From: Aureimonas flava
GTDB taxonomy: Bacteria; Pseudomonadota; Alphaproteobacteria; Rhizobiales; Rhizobiaceae
DNA length: 64,000 nt
Direction of reading: 5' to 3'
Assembly: GCF_003583935.1 (NCBI RefSeq)
Contig: NZ_QYRN01000003.1
Location: forward strand, 364,309-428,308
Shown: positions 9,621 through 17,626 of the stretch, in pieces
Position numbering within the stretch: the stretch's first letter is position 1
Layout: the number at the start of each line of letters is the position of its first letter
Translations under genes and position numbers: made by a program
The notes under the pieces: generated by a model
What the model saw: only the letters and a program-made list of their open reading frames with translations
The model's database searches: none
What the model was told of the DNA's origin: nothing

Positions 9621-10607
9621 ATGGGCCTTCTGGTGGACGGCAAGTGGGTGGACAAGTGGTACGACACGGCCAAGTCCGGCGGCAGCTTCGAGCGCAGCCG
9701 GACCGCGTTCCGCCGCTGGGTGACGCCGAACGGCGAGCCGGGCCCCGAAGGGCAGGACGCCGTGCCGGCGGAGGCGGGGCGCTACCATCTCTACGTCTCG
9801 CTGGCGTGCCCCTGGGCGCACCGCACCCTGATCCTGCGGAAGCTCAAGCGGCTCGAGGACGTCGTCTCGCTGTCGGTGGTGGACTGGTTCATGGGCGCCG
9901 AGGGCTGGACCTTCTCGGATCGGCCGGGCACCATTCCGGACACGGTGAACGGCGCCGCGCGCCTCTACGAGGTCTATCTCAAGGCCGACCCCGACTTCAC
10001 CGGCCGCGTCACCGTCCCGGTCCTGTGGGACAAGCGCGAGAACACCATCGTCAACAACGAGTCCGCCGAGATCCTGCGGATGTTCAACACGTCGTTCGAC
10101 GCCTTCGGCGACGCCTCGGTGGACATGCGGCCGGCCGCGCTCGCGAGCGCGATCGACGCGGTCAACGAGGAGGTCTACGAGGCGGTCAACAACGGCGTCT
10201 ACAAATGCGGTTTCGCGACCACGCAGGAGGCCTACGAGACACCGTTCCACGCGCTGTTCGAGACGCTGGACCGGCTCGATGACCGTCTGTCGCGCCAGCG
10301 ATACCTCGCGGGCGACCGCCTGACGGAGGCCGACTGGCGCCTGTTCACCACGCTGATCCGCTTCGACGCGGTGTATCACGGGCACTTCAAGTGCAACCTG
10401 CGCCGGATCGCCGACTACCCCAACCTCCAGGGCTACATGCTGGAGCTCTATCAGTGGCCGGGCGTGCGGGAGACCGTCGACTTCCACCACATCAAGCATC
10501 ACTACTACGAGAGCCACGACATGGTGAACCCGACGCGGATCGTGCCGCTGGGGCCGGAGCTCGCGCTCGATCGGCCGCACGGGCGCGACCGCCTGCCGGC
10601 GGCCTGA
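9621..10607 (+). CDS. Glutathionyl-hydroquinone reductase (YqjG/ECM4-type GST)
   Basis: 328 residues, the usual length of the Xi-class. These enzymes reduce glutathionyl-hydroquinones to hydroquinones using glutathione. The catalytic motif is SLACPWAHR with Cys63, followed by the family-typical VVDWFMGAEGWTF and VPVLWDKRENTIVNNES. The C-terminal helical domain includes ERY-type segment RQRYLAGDRLTEADWRLFTT. The ATG at 9621 has a GAGGGAG ribosome-binding site about 9 bases upstream. Cytoplasmic. The 238 bp upstream (9383-9620) hold the divergent promoters with the GNAT gene; I see no other element there. Confidence 0.93.
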   Translation: MGLLVDGKWVDKWYDTAKSGGSFERSRTAFRRWVTPNGEPGPEGQDAVPAEAGRYHLYVSLACPWAHRTLILRKLKRLEDVVSLSVVDWFMGAEGWTFSDRPGTIPDTVNGAARLYEVYLKADPDFTGRVTVPVLWDKRENTIVNNESAEILRMFNTSFDAFGDASVDMRPAALASAIDAVNEEVYEAVNNGVYKCGFATTQEAYETPFHALFETLDRLDDRLSRQRYLAGDRLTEADWRLFTTLIRFDAVYHGHFKCNLRRIADYPNLQGYMLELYQWPGVRETVDFHHIKHHYYESHDMVNPTRIVPLGPELALDRPHGRDRLPAA

Positions 10608-10608
10608 G

Positions 10609-11075
10609 CTACCAGTCGGCGGTCGGATCCTCGCCGTTCAGGACCTCGGCGAGGCGCCGTCGCGTGGCGGGCGTCGTGTCGTGCGGCAGCGCGTCGAGTG
10701 CGAAGAACCCGCTGTCGGCAATCTCCCAGTCGGGCCGACGCGGCGCCGACTGGCGCACGCGGTCGCAGCGATAGACGAGGACGTGGTCGCGCCCCTCACG
10801 GCGGTTGTAGTAGATCCCGACGAGCCTCGGGGTCTCCTCGCACACGAGGTTGCCCTCCTCGCGCGCCTCGCGCCGGACGGCCTCCAGCGCCGTCTCTCTC
10901 CGGGATCCACCGCCCCGCCCGGCATGTACCAGCCCTCGCGATAGCCGTGGCGCACCAGGAACACGCGTCCCTCCCCGTCGAGGGCGACGATGCGCGCGCC
11001 GAGCGTCATCGAGCGGGTCGCGAGCCCCCATATCCGCAGCGCCCGACCCAAGGGGCGCGACAGCCACGGCGTCAT
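10609..11075 (-). pseudogene. NUDIX hydrolase, frameshifted inside the NUDIX box
   Basis: The N-terminal part from ATG 11075 reads MTPWLSRPLGRALRIWGLAT, then FLVRHGYREGWYMPGGAVDP and GE. The rest of the NUDIX box (TALEAVRREAREEGN) and the C-terminal half, ending at 10609, continue in another frame. On the coding strand the junction reads GGAGAGAGACGGCG. Removing one AG would give GGA GAG ACG GCG and restore a continuous protein of about 154 residues. The forward strand shows four TC dinucleotides at 10893-10900, a plausible slippage site. It could be a real inactivating mutation or a sequencing error. The intact protein would hydrolyse a nucleoside-diphosphate derivative; the substrate is not predictable. 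Confidence 0.8.
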
Positions 11076-11120
11076 GCCGATCCCCTTCCCATCGCCGTCC
11101 ATCCGGCTAGTTCATCCGCC

Positions 11121-12062
11121 ATGTTTCGTCTCGCCCATCTGTCCGACATCCATCTCGGCCCGTTGCCCGAGCTGTCCTATCGCGAGCTCGCGTCCAAGCG
11201 CATCACGGGCTACATCAACTGGCAGCGCAACCGGAAGCGGGCCATGTTCGGCGACACGCTGCTCCGGCTCGTCGCCGACCTCAAGGCCCAGGCGCCCGAC
11301 CACGTGGCCGTGACAGGCGACCTGGTGAATCTGGCCACGCGCGAGGAGATCGTCGGGGCCCGGATCTGGCTGGAGGACCTCGGCGACCCGCGCTGGGTCT
11401 CCGTGGTGCCGGGCAACCACGACGCCTACGTGCCCGGCGCCCTCAAGCGCGTCTACCACGAATGGCACCCCTACCTCGTCGGCGACGACGGGCTGGCGCC
11501 GCACCACCGTCACTACCCCTACATGCGCGTGCGCGGCTCCGTCGCCATCATCGGCACCTCGAGCGCCGAAGCCACCGCGCCGTTCTTCGCCACCGGCACG
11601 TTCAAGCGCGGGCAGGCGCTCGCCACCGCGCGCATGCTGGAGGAGGCCAAGGCGCGCGGCCTGTTCCGCGTGGTGATGATCCACCACCCGCCGATCGCGG
11701 GTGCGGCGGCCTGGTCGAAGCGGCTGATCGGCAAGCAGTTCTTCTCCAAGGTGATCCACGATGCGGGCGCCGAGCTCGTGCTGCACGGTCACACCCATCT
11801 CGACACGCTGTACTGGCTCACCGGACCGGGCGGCGAGAAGGTCCCGGTTGCCGGCATCCCCTCCGCCAGCCAGAACGTCGGCGGCTCCAAGCCGGCCTCA
11901 CGCTACAGCCTGTTCGAGATCGAGGGCGAGGCGGGCGACTGGTCTCTGATCCAGCGCGAGCGGGGCTTCCGGGCCGACGGCGGCGGCATCGACTGGGTGC
12001 GCGAGCGGCGCCTCATGCGCGACGGCACCGCGGTCGCGGCCGAAGGCCGGCAGACCGCCTGA
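11121..12062 (+). CDS. Metallophosphoesterase
   Basis: 313 residues of the calcineurin-like phosphoesterase fold. All metal-binding blocks are present in order: SDIHLG, TGDLVN, PGNHDAY, MIHHPP and VLHGHTHLD. The ATG at 11121 directly precedes the first metal-binding strand (MFRLAHLSDIHLG). No signal peptide. It is divergent from the broken NUDIX gene by about 45 bp. Substrate unknown; similar proteins act on cyclic nucleotides, nucleotides or lipid phosphates, and nothing here discriminates between these. Confidence 0.92.
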   Translation: MFRLAHLSDIHLGPLPELSYRELASKRITGYINWQRNRKRAMFGDTLLRLVADLKAQAPDHVAVTGDLVNLATREEIVGARIWLEDLGDPRWVSVVPGNHDAYVPGALKRVYHEWHPYLVGDDGLAPHHRHYPYMRVRGSVAIIGTSSAEATAPFFATGTFKRGQALATARMLEEAKARGLFRVVMIHHPPIAGAAAWSKRLIGKQFFSKVIHDAGAELVLHGHTHLDTLYWLTGPGGEKVPVAGIPSASQNVGGSKPASRYSLFEIEGEAGDWSLIQRERGFRADGGGIDWVRERRLMRDGTAVAAEGRQTA

Positions 12063-12137
12063 GGCGACCGCGCTTGCCGCCCGGCGCCGGCATGCCGTAA
12101 GTCGTCGCCATCCTCCGGCGCATCGATCGGCAGCCCC

Positions 12138-13298
12138 ATGTCCCGCCCTCCCCTGTCCGCCGTCTCGGCCGGCCTGCTCGCCGCTTTCGTCGCCTACGCC
12201 AGTTCGTTCCCGGTGATCCTGCAAGGCCTGCGGGGCGCGGGCGCCAGCGAGGCGCAGGCGGCGGCCGGGCTGATGATGCTGTCCGTCGTCATGGGCCTCG
12301 CCGGCATCCTCATGTGCCTGCGCTCGCGCCTGCCGCTGTCGATCGCGTGGTCGACGCCGGGCGCGGCGCTGCTCGCGACCTCGGGCATGCCGGACGGCGG
12401 CTTTCCGGCCGCGGTCGGCGCTTTCCTGGTGGCCGGGGCGCTGATGCTGGCCGCCGGGCTCGTGCGCCCGCTCGGGCGGCTGGTGGCGCGCATTCCGCTG
12501 TCGCTCGCCAGCGCCATGCTCGCCGGCATCCTCCTGCCCCTGTGCCTCGCGCCCGTGCGGGCGGTGGCCGAGTCGCCCGCCGCCGGGCTGGCGGTCGCGG
12601 GAACATGGCTTCTCGTCGGCCTGTGGAACCGCCGCTTCGCGGTGCCGGCCGCGGCCCTCGTCGTGGTCGCGATCGTGCTGGCCACGGGACCGGGGGTCTC
12701 CGGCTCCGCCGCGCTCGCCGTGCCGCACCCGGCCTGGACATGGCCGCAGTTCACCCCGGCCGCCGCGCTCGGCCTCGGCCTGCCGCTGTTTCTGGTGAAC
12801 ATGGCGTCGCAGACGATCCCCGGCATCGCGGTGATGCGGGTCAACGGCTTCGACCCCTCGCCGCCGAGCGTATTCGCCGGCACCGGCCTCGCGAGCCTCG
12901 TGTCCGCGCCTTTCGGCGGCCACGCGGTGGCGCTCGCCGCGATGACGGCGGCCATCTGCGCAGGGGACGAGGCGGGTCCGGACCGGAGCCGGCGCTGGTG
13001 GGCAGGCGTCGTCTCCGGGGTGGCCTACGTGGCGTTCGGGCTTTCGGCCGGCTTCATCACGGCCTTCGTGGCGCAGTCGCCGCTCCTGGTCCAGGCGATC
13101 GCGGGCCTGGCGCTGGTGGGCGCGCTTTCGGCCTCGATCGGCAGCGCCATGGCGGACGCGTCGCAGCGCGAGGCGGCGACGCTGTGCTTCCTGGTCACGG
13201 CGTCGGGCACGGTGTTCTTCGGGATCAGCGCGCCCTTCTGGGGCTTGGTGGCGGGCGGCGTCGTCCTGGCGCTGCCGCGCCCGGCGGGCCGTCGCTAG
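12138..13298 (+). CDS. BenE family transporter
   Basis: 386 residues and about 11-12 hydrophobic helices with short loops. The pattern is that of the BenE family of benzoate/H+ symporters: GLLAAFVAYASSFPVILQGL at the N-terminus, SIAWSTPGAALLA, GLPLFLVNMASQTIPGIAVM, and APFGGHAVALAAMTAAICAG. Located in the inner membrane. No benzoate degradation gene is nearby, so the substrate may be another aromatic acid or something different. It ends 6 bp before the convergent stop of the next gene. Confidence 0.88.
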   Translation: MSRPPLSAVSAGLLAAFVAYASSFPVILQGLRGAGASEAQAAAGLMMLSVVMGLAGILMCLRSRLPLSIAWSTPGAALLATSGMPDGGFPAAVGAFLVAGALMLAAGLVRPLGRLVARIPLSLASAMLAGILLPLCLAPVRAVAESPAAGLAVAGTWLLVGLWNRRFAVPAAALVVVAIVLATGPGVSGSAALAVPHPAWTWPQFTPAAALGLGLPLFLVNMASQTIPGIAVMRVNGFDPSPPSVFAGTGLASLVSAPFGGHAVALAAMTAAICAGDEAGPDRSRRWWAGVVSGVAYVAFGLSAGFITAFVAQSPLLVQAIAGLALVGALSASIGSAMADASQREAATLCFLVTASGTVFFGISAPFWGLVAGGVVLALPRPAGRR

Positions 13299-13304
13299 GG
13301 CCGG

Positions 13305-13919
13305 TCAGACCAGCGGCGCGCCGCGATAGGCCGCAAAGGCCATCAGCACGCCGGCGCCCACCACGATGCCGATCATCAGCCACGAGAGGGCGATCACGAA
13401 GTCGGTGGAGCGCGGGCGCGGCGCGAGGCGGATCGGCTCCAGCGCCGCCGCCGCGGCGGCGGCCGGGCGTTCGGCGGGGCGAAGGCCGATGCCGTCCGAG
13501 GCGGCCAGGGCGCGGTCGCGCTCCACCATCCGCTCGGCGACGTATTCGGTCACCCTGTCCACGATCATGCGGCTTTCGCCCGATTCGGCGAGCGTCACCC
13601 GGCCGAGGCGCGTGTCGCGCACGAAGCGGTAGGTGCGCCGGTCGCGCGCCATCAGGACTTGCGCCGTTCCATCGATCCAGAACCGTGGCTGCGGGCCGCC
13701 CGACAGTGTGAAGTCGAAAAGGTCGTCGTCCGCCGGCACGGCGTCGACGATCGGCTGGAGTTCCTCGGCGAAGATCTCGAGCCGCGCCCGGTCCGCTTCG
13801 CGGATGTCCACGACGATGTCGGTGCGCTGCGACGAAGCGATCTTGGCCGCGCGCACGGCATCGGCCAGCCGCTTCGTCCCGCTCGACACCGACAGGGCGC
13901 CCTTGGACTCCATCATCAT
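13305..13919 (-). CDS. Uncharacterised protein with C-terminal membrane anchor
   Basis: 204 residues, not assigned to a named family. It begins with three Met codons (13919-13911), any of which could start it. The N-terminal two thirds look soluble and well folded (for example VRAAKIASSQRTDIVVDIRE and FWIDGTAQVLMARDRRTYRF). An Ala/Pro-rich linker follows near residues 145-165, then one hydrophobic helix close to the C-terminus (FVIALSWLMIGIVVGAGVLM), giving a tail-anchored topology. It lies downstream of leuA on the same strand, separated by 108 bp that hold a perfect 9-bp stem (13937-13959) without a T run. Confidence 0.7.
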   Translation of the reverse strand: MMMESKGALSVSSGTKRLADAVRAAKIASSQRTDIVVDIREADRARLEIFAEELQPIVDAVPADDDLFDFTLSGGPQPRFWIDGTAQVLMARDRRTYRFVRDTRLGRVTLAESGESRMIVDRVTEYVAERMVERDRALAASDGIGLRPAERPAAAAAAALEPIRLAPRPRSTDFVIALSWLMIGIVVGAGVLMAFAAYRGAPLV

Positions 13920-14027
13920 GCCACCTCGACCTCGCGCGGCGGGCCATCATGGCCCGCCGTACGGATTTCATGCGTATCGCCCCTGGCTTTCGCGAAGCCG
14001 GAACGGCACCTCACCGGAAAGGTTTCG

Positions 14028-15719
14028 TTAACCGCGACTATCCACGATCCGGTTGGCCGCCGCAACGATCGCGCGCAGCGAGGCGGTGGTGGCGTTCTGG
14101 TCGATGCCGGCACCGAACGCCCGACCGTCCGGATGCTCGATCTCCATGTAGGCGATCGCCGATGCGTTGGAGCCGCGCTGCAGCGAGTGTTCCGAATAGT
14201 CGGCGACCGAGAGCTCGACCCCGAGGTGGCGCGACAGGCCGTCGATGAACCCGTCGATCGCGCCCGTGCCCCGACCCTCGATCTCGAGCGTCCGGTCGCC
14301 GTCGCGGATCGTCGCGGTCACCGTGCGGCGCGAGGGCCCCTGCTCCGGCCGGGTCACGTGCTCGACATAGGCGAAGCGCCCGCCGGGCTGTTCCACGTAG
14401 CGCTCGATGAAGCGTTCGTAGATGCGCTTGACGGGAAGTTCCTTGCCCTCCTCGTCGGTGATCCGCTGGATGTCCTCTCGGAACTCGATCTGGAGGTTGC
14501 GCGGCAGGTTGATGCCGTGGTCCGCCTGGAGAACGTAGGCGATGCCGCCCTTGCCGGATTGCGAGTTGATGCGGATGATCGCCTCGTAGGAGCGGCCGAC
14601 GTCCTGCGGGTCGATCGGCAGGTAGGGCACTTCCCACTGCGGCTTGTTGGCGACCTTCGCCGCCTTCATGCCCTTGTTGATCGCGTCCTGGTGCGAGCCC
14701 GAGAAGGCGGTGTAGACCAGCTCGCCGACATAGGGATGGCGCTCGGGGATCGCGAGCTGGTTGCAGTGCTCGTAGACGTCCTTCATCCGGTTGATGTCCG
14801 AGACGTCGAGCTCGGGGTCCACCCCTTGCGTGTACATGTTGAGCGCCAGGGTCACGAGATCGACGTTGCCGGTGCGCTCGCCGTTGCCGAACAGCGTGCC
14901 TTCGACCCGGTCGGCCCCTGCCATCAGGCCGAGCTCGGTGGCCGCGATCGCCGTGCCCCGGTCGTTGTGCGGGTGCAGGGAGAGGATGATGCTGTCGCGC
15001 TTGTCGAGATTGCGGCTCATCCATTCGATCTGGTCGGCATGGACGTTGGGCGTCGACATCTCGACCGTCGCCGGCAGGTTCAGGATCAGCCGGTTCTCCG
15101 GCGTCGGGCGGATGACCTCGGTAACGGCGTTGCAGATCTCCAGCGCGAAATCGAGCTCGGTCCCGGTGAAGCTCTCCGGCGAGTACTCGAAGCGGAAGCC
15201 GCCGCCGGCCTTATCGGCCATCTCGGCGATCATCTGGGCCGCATCCACCGCGATCTGTCGGATCCCGGCGCGATCCTTGCCGAACACGACGCGGCGCTGC
15301 AGCTCGCTGGTCGAGTTGTAGAAGTGGACGATCGGGTTGCGCGCCCCTTCCAGGCTCTCGAAGGTGCGCGTGATGAGCTCGGGCCGGCACTGCACCAGCA
15401 CCTGGAGCGACATCTCGTCGGGCACCCCGCCCTCCTCGATGCACCAGCGCACGAAGTCGAAATCGGTCTGTGAGGCGGACGGAAAGCCGATCTCCACCTC
15501 GCGGAAGCGCATGTGCTTGAGCAGCGCGAACATGCGCGACTTGCGCTCCTGGCCCATCGGGTCGACCAGCGCCTGGTTTCCGTCGCGCAGGTCCACCGAG
15601 CACCAGATCGGCGCCTTCTCGATGCGTCGCGCGGGCCACTGGCGGTCGGGCAGGTCGACCTGGGGATAGGACTGGTACTTCTCGGAAGCCTTGGGCATCA
15701 CCGGTACGGATGCGGACAT
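14028..15719 (-). CDS. leuA: 2-isopropylmalate synthase
   Basis: 563 residues, the long form of LeuA. It condenses 2-ketoisovalerate with acetyl-CoA, the first committed step of leucine synthesis. The N-terminal TIM-barrel shows WCSVDLRDGNQAL (residues about 36-48), FHPHND-type metal site as LHPHNDRGTAIAATELGLM, and GTLFGNGERTGNVDLVTLAL. The C-terminal 130 residues form the regulatory LeuA dimer domain that binds leucine. Cytoplasmic and leucine-inhibited in the family. The leader upstream contains a possible Leu-rich peptide ORF (15870-15932), so transcription attenuation is possible. Confidence 0.96.
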   Translation of the reverse strand: MSASVPVMPKASEKYQSYPQVDLPDRQWPARRIEKAPIWCSVDLRDGNQALVDPMGQERKSRMFALLKHMRFREVEIGFPSASQTDFDFVRWCIEEGGVPDEMSLQVLVQCRPELITRTFESLEGARNPIVHFYNSTSELQRRVVFGKDRAGIRQIAVDAAQMIAEMADKAGGGFRFEYSPESFTGTELDFALEICNAVTEVIRPTPENRLILNLPATVEMSTPNVHADQIEWMSRNLDKRDSIILSLHPHNDRGTAIAATELGLMAGADRVEGTLFGNGERTGNVDLVTLALNMYTQGVDPELDVSDINRMKDVYEHCNQLAIPERHPYVGELVYTAFSGSHQDAINKGMKAAKVANKPQWEVPYLPIDPQDVGRSYEAIIRINSQSGKGGIAYVLQADHGINLPRNLQIEFREDIQRITDEEGKELPVKRIYERFIERYVEQPGGRFAYVEHVTRPEQGPSRRTVTATIRDGDRTLEIEGRGTGAIDGFIDGLSRHLGVELSVADYSEHSLQRGSNASAIAYMEIEHPDGRAFGAGIDQNATTASLRAIVAAANRIVDSRG

Positions 15720-15869
15720 GACGAAACCTTGCTCGTTCGGCGAAGACGGAGCGGCACGAAGGCCGGCTGACGCGCGTCTTTCAGGATTTGAATGGGGATG
15801 TAAAGCCGAAGAGACTGGAGGCTTGGCGAGGGTGTCGCGCGCCGGCTCGACCGCCGGGCGCCCCTTCGA

Positions 15870-15932
15870 TCAACGGGCCCGACGGTCGCCGATAAGGACG
15901 AGGCGAAGCAGGCCGGCGAGCGGACGCGCCAT
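15870..15932 (-). CDS. Candidate leu leader peptide (leuL-like)
   Basis: A 20-codon ORF ends 150 nt before the leuA start. It reads MARPLAGLLRLVLIGDRRAR, with five Leu codons in nine positions (residues 5-13: LAGLLRLVL) plus Val and Ile, and GAGG sits about 4 nt before its ATG. Leader peptides rich in the product amino acid commonly control branched-chain operons. I did not find a hairpin with a clean U run between it and leuA, so classical attenuation is not shown. It could also be a chance ORF in GC-rich DNA. The rest of 15720-16122 holds only the terminator at 16054-16084. Confidence 0.35.
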   Translation of the reverse strand: MARPLAGLLRLVLIGDRRAR

Positions 15933-16053
15933 CGCGCCTCGCATCTGCGCGCAAGTACGGGCCGTGGGGCCGAAGGGGGCGAAGGCGTCGCTCATCGCCC
16001 ACAGGATGGCCGGGGACGGCTCGGAAGGCAAGCCGGAAACGGCGGGGAACACG

Positions 16054-16084
16054 AAAAAGGCCCGGTCCTCGCGGATCGGGCCTT
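16054..16084 (-). terminator. Intrinsic terminator of the secreted repeat-protein gene
   Basis: Perfect 8-bp inverted repeat AAGGCCCG (16057-16064) and CGGGCCTT (16077-16084), followed on the minus strand by a run of U from the A tract at 16054-16058. It lies about 40 nt after the stop of the minus-strand gene at 16123. Confidence 0.8.
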
Positions 16085-16122
16085 GCGGTCGGTCGGGCGG
16101 GCGAAGCCGCCCGACATCGGGC

Positions 16123-16488
16123 TCAGAACGAGTCGGAGCCCGGGACGATGCGGACCAGCACTGCCTCGCTGGGAACGTAGGAGCCGCGGGCGTCGCCACG
16201 GATCACCGAGTTCACGGCGTTGGAATCGGCCGCGCGGGTCTCGAAGCGCGAGCCCGGAACGACGTTCACGGCCGCGCCGGTCGCGGCGGGATAGCCGAAG
16301 GAGCGGGTCTCGACCACGGTGGCGCGGGGAGCGGCGGCGGTCTCGCCACGGATCACGCTGTTGACGGCGACGCCGTCGGCAGCGCGCTCGTAAGTATCGG
16401 AGCCGGGGATGAGGCCGGAAGCGGACGCGGCACCGGTCAGGGCGGCGAGGGAAACGACAACAGCCGAAGCAAAGACGGAAATCTTCAT
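16123..16488 (-). CDS. Small secreted protein with 23-residue internal repeats
   Basis: 121 residues, no recognised family. A Sec signal peptide (MKISVFASAVVVSLAALTGA, cleavage near ASA, residue 24) precedes two copies of a 23-residue repeat: residues 26-48 (LIPGSDTYERAADGVAVNSV, then IRG) and 76-98 (VVPGSRFETRAADSNAVNSV, then IRG). The C-terminus ends with a third partial unit, IVPGSDSF (114-121). The mature part is thus built from a P-G-S motif plus A-V-N-S-V-I-R-G. It has its own terminator. Probably periplasmic or extracellular; function unknown. Confidence 0.8.
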   Translation of the reverse strand: MKISVFASAVVVSLAALTGAASASGLIPGSDTYERAADGVAVNSVIRGETAAAPRATVVETRSFGYPAATGAAVNVVPGSRFETRAADSNAVNSVIRGDARGSYVPSEAVLVRIVPGSDSF

Positions 16489-16702
16489 TGTTCTTGTCCT
16501 TATGAAAAACTCAGCGCCGCAAGAAATGGTCTTCGCCATAGGGGAGGAAGCGAGAGATCTTGTTTGCGTCGTCCGATGCTTCCCATTTAGGCGCCCGCTG
16601 CCCACAATACGAGCGGCGAACGGTGAACAGTCCGTCATTAAAGTAAGTTAAGCTGCCTTTTTGCTGCCCAACAGGTTGCCGACCCCTTGGCCGGGTCGAG
16701 GC

Positions 16703-17626
16703 TCACAGGACCGGCACGCCCACCTGCTTGGCCTCGCCCTCCGGCTCGACATGGATCAGCACGCGCGCGCCGGCGAAGGCGTCCTGCAGCGCGTCCTCGA
16801 TGCGGTCGCAGATCGCGTGGGCGTCGACCACGCGCATCTGGCTCGGCACCACCATGTGGAATTCGATGAACACGGCGCGGCCCGCGATGCGGGTGCGCAC
16901 GTCGTGGACCTCGATCGCCCCTTGTGCCGAGGCGGAGATGATCTCGCGGGCCCGCGTGTCGTCGGCCGGGTCGAGCGCCTGGTCCATCAGGCCGGACAGA
17001 GAGGCCGCGACCACCTTCCAGCCCTCCCGCAGGATGTTGAGCGCGACCAGCGCCGCCAGCGCCGGGTCGAGGATCGCCCAGCCGGTGGCGCCCGCGATCG
17101 CCAGCCCCGTGAGCACGCCGACCGAGGTGACGACGTCGGCCATGATGTGGCGCCCGTCGGCATCCAGCGCGGGCGAGCGGTGCGCCCGCCCCTGACGCAG
17201 GAGATGGAGCGCCCAGAACAGGTTGATCACCGTGGCGACGCCGTTGATCGCGATGCCCAGCATCGGCGCCTCGATGGCGCGCGGCACGAGATAGGCGCCG
17301 TAGGCCTCCCGCAGGATCACCAGCGCGGCGACCACGATCAGCACCCCCTCCACCACCGCCGAGAAATATTCGGCCTTGGTGTGCCCGTAGGGATGGTCGA
17401 CGTCGGCCGGCTTGTAGCTGACGCTGACCGCCCACAGCGCGACGAGGCCCGCGACGACGTTGACGATCGATTCCAGCGCGTCCGAGAACAGCGCCACCGA
17501 GCCGGTGACCCAGTAGGCGGCATACTTGATGCCGAGCACGAGGCAGGCGACGGCGATCGTCATCATCGCCGTGCGCTTCACCAGACGGCCGGAATCGTCC
17601 GCCATCGCCATCGCCGACGCCGTCAT
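16703..17626 (-). CDS. Cation diffusion facilitator (Zn/Fe/Co-type efflux)
   Basis: 307 residues with about six membrane helices, then a cytoplasmic C-terminal metal-binding domain. CDF signatures include VALFSDALESIVNVVAGL in helix 2, DVDHPYGHTKAEYFSAVVEG, and the second metal-site helix HIMADVVTSVGVLTGL. The C-terminal domain shows VHDVRTRIAGRAVFIEFHMV. The family exchanges divalent metal for protons in the inner membrane. Its ATG (17626-17624) overlaps the TGA of trpE(G) by one base, so it is probably expressed as the second gene of the trp transcript. Confidence 0.93.
   Translation of the reverse strand: MTASAMAMADDSGRLVKRTAMMTIAVACLVLGIKYAAYWVTGSVALFSDALESIVNVVAGLVALWAVSVSYKPADVDHPYGHTKAEYFSAVVEGVLIVVAALVILREAYGAYLVPRAIEAPMLGIAINGVATVINLFWALHLLRQGRAHRSPALDADGRHIMADVVTSVGVLTGLAIAGATGWAILDPALAALVALNILREGWKVVAASLSGLMDQALDPADDTRAREIISASAQGAIEVHDVRTRIAGRAVFIEFHMVVPSQMRVVDAHAICDRIEDALQDAFAGARVLIHVEPEGEAKQVGVPVL

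Noticed and set aside
13937..13959. Terminator after leuA (CGGCGGGCC/GGCCCGCCG stem).
   Set aside because: The stem is perfect but lacks a T run on the minus strand, so it is mentioned only with the neighbouring gene.
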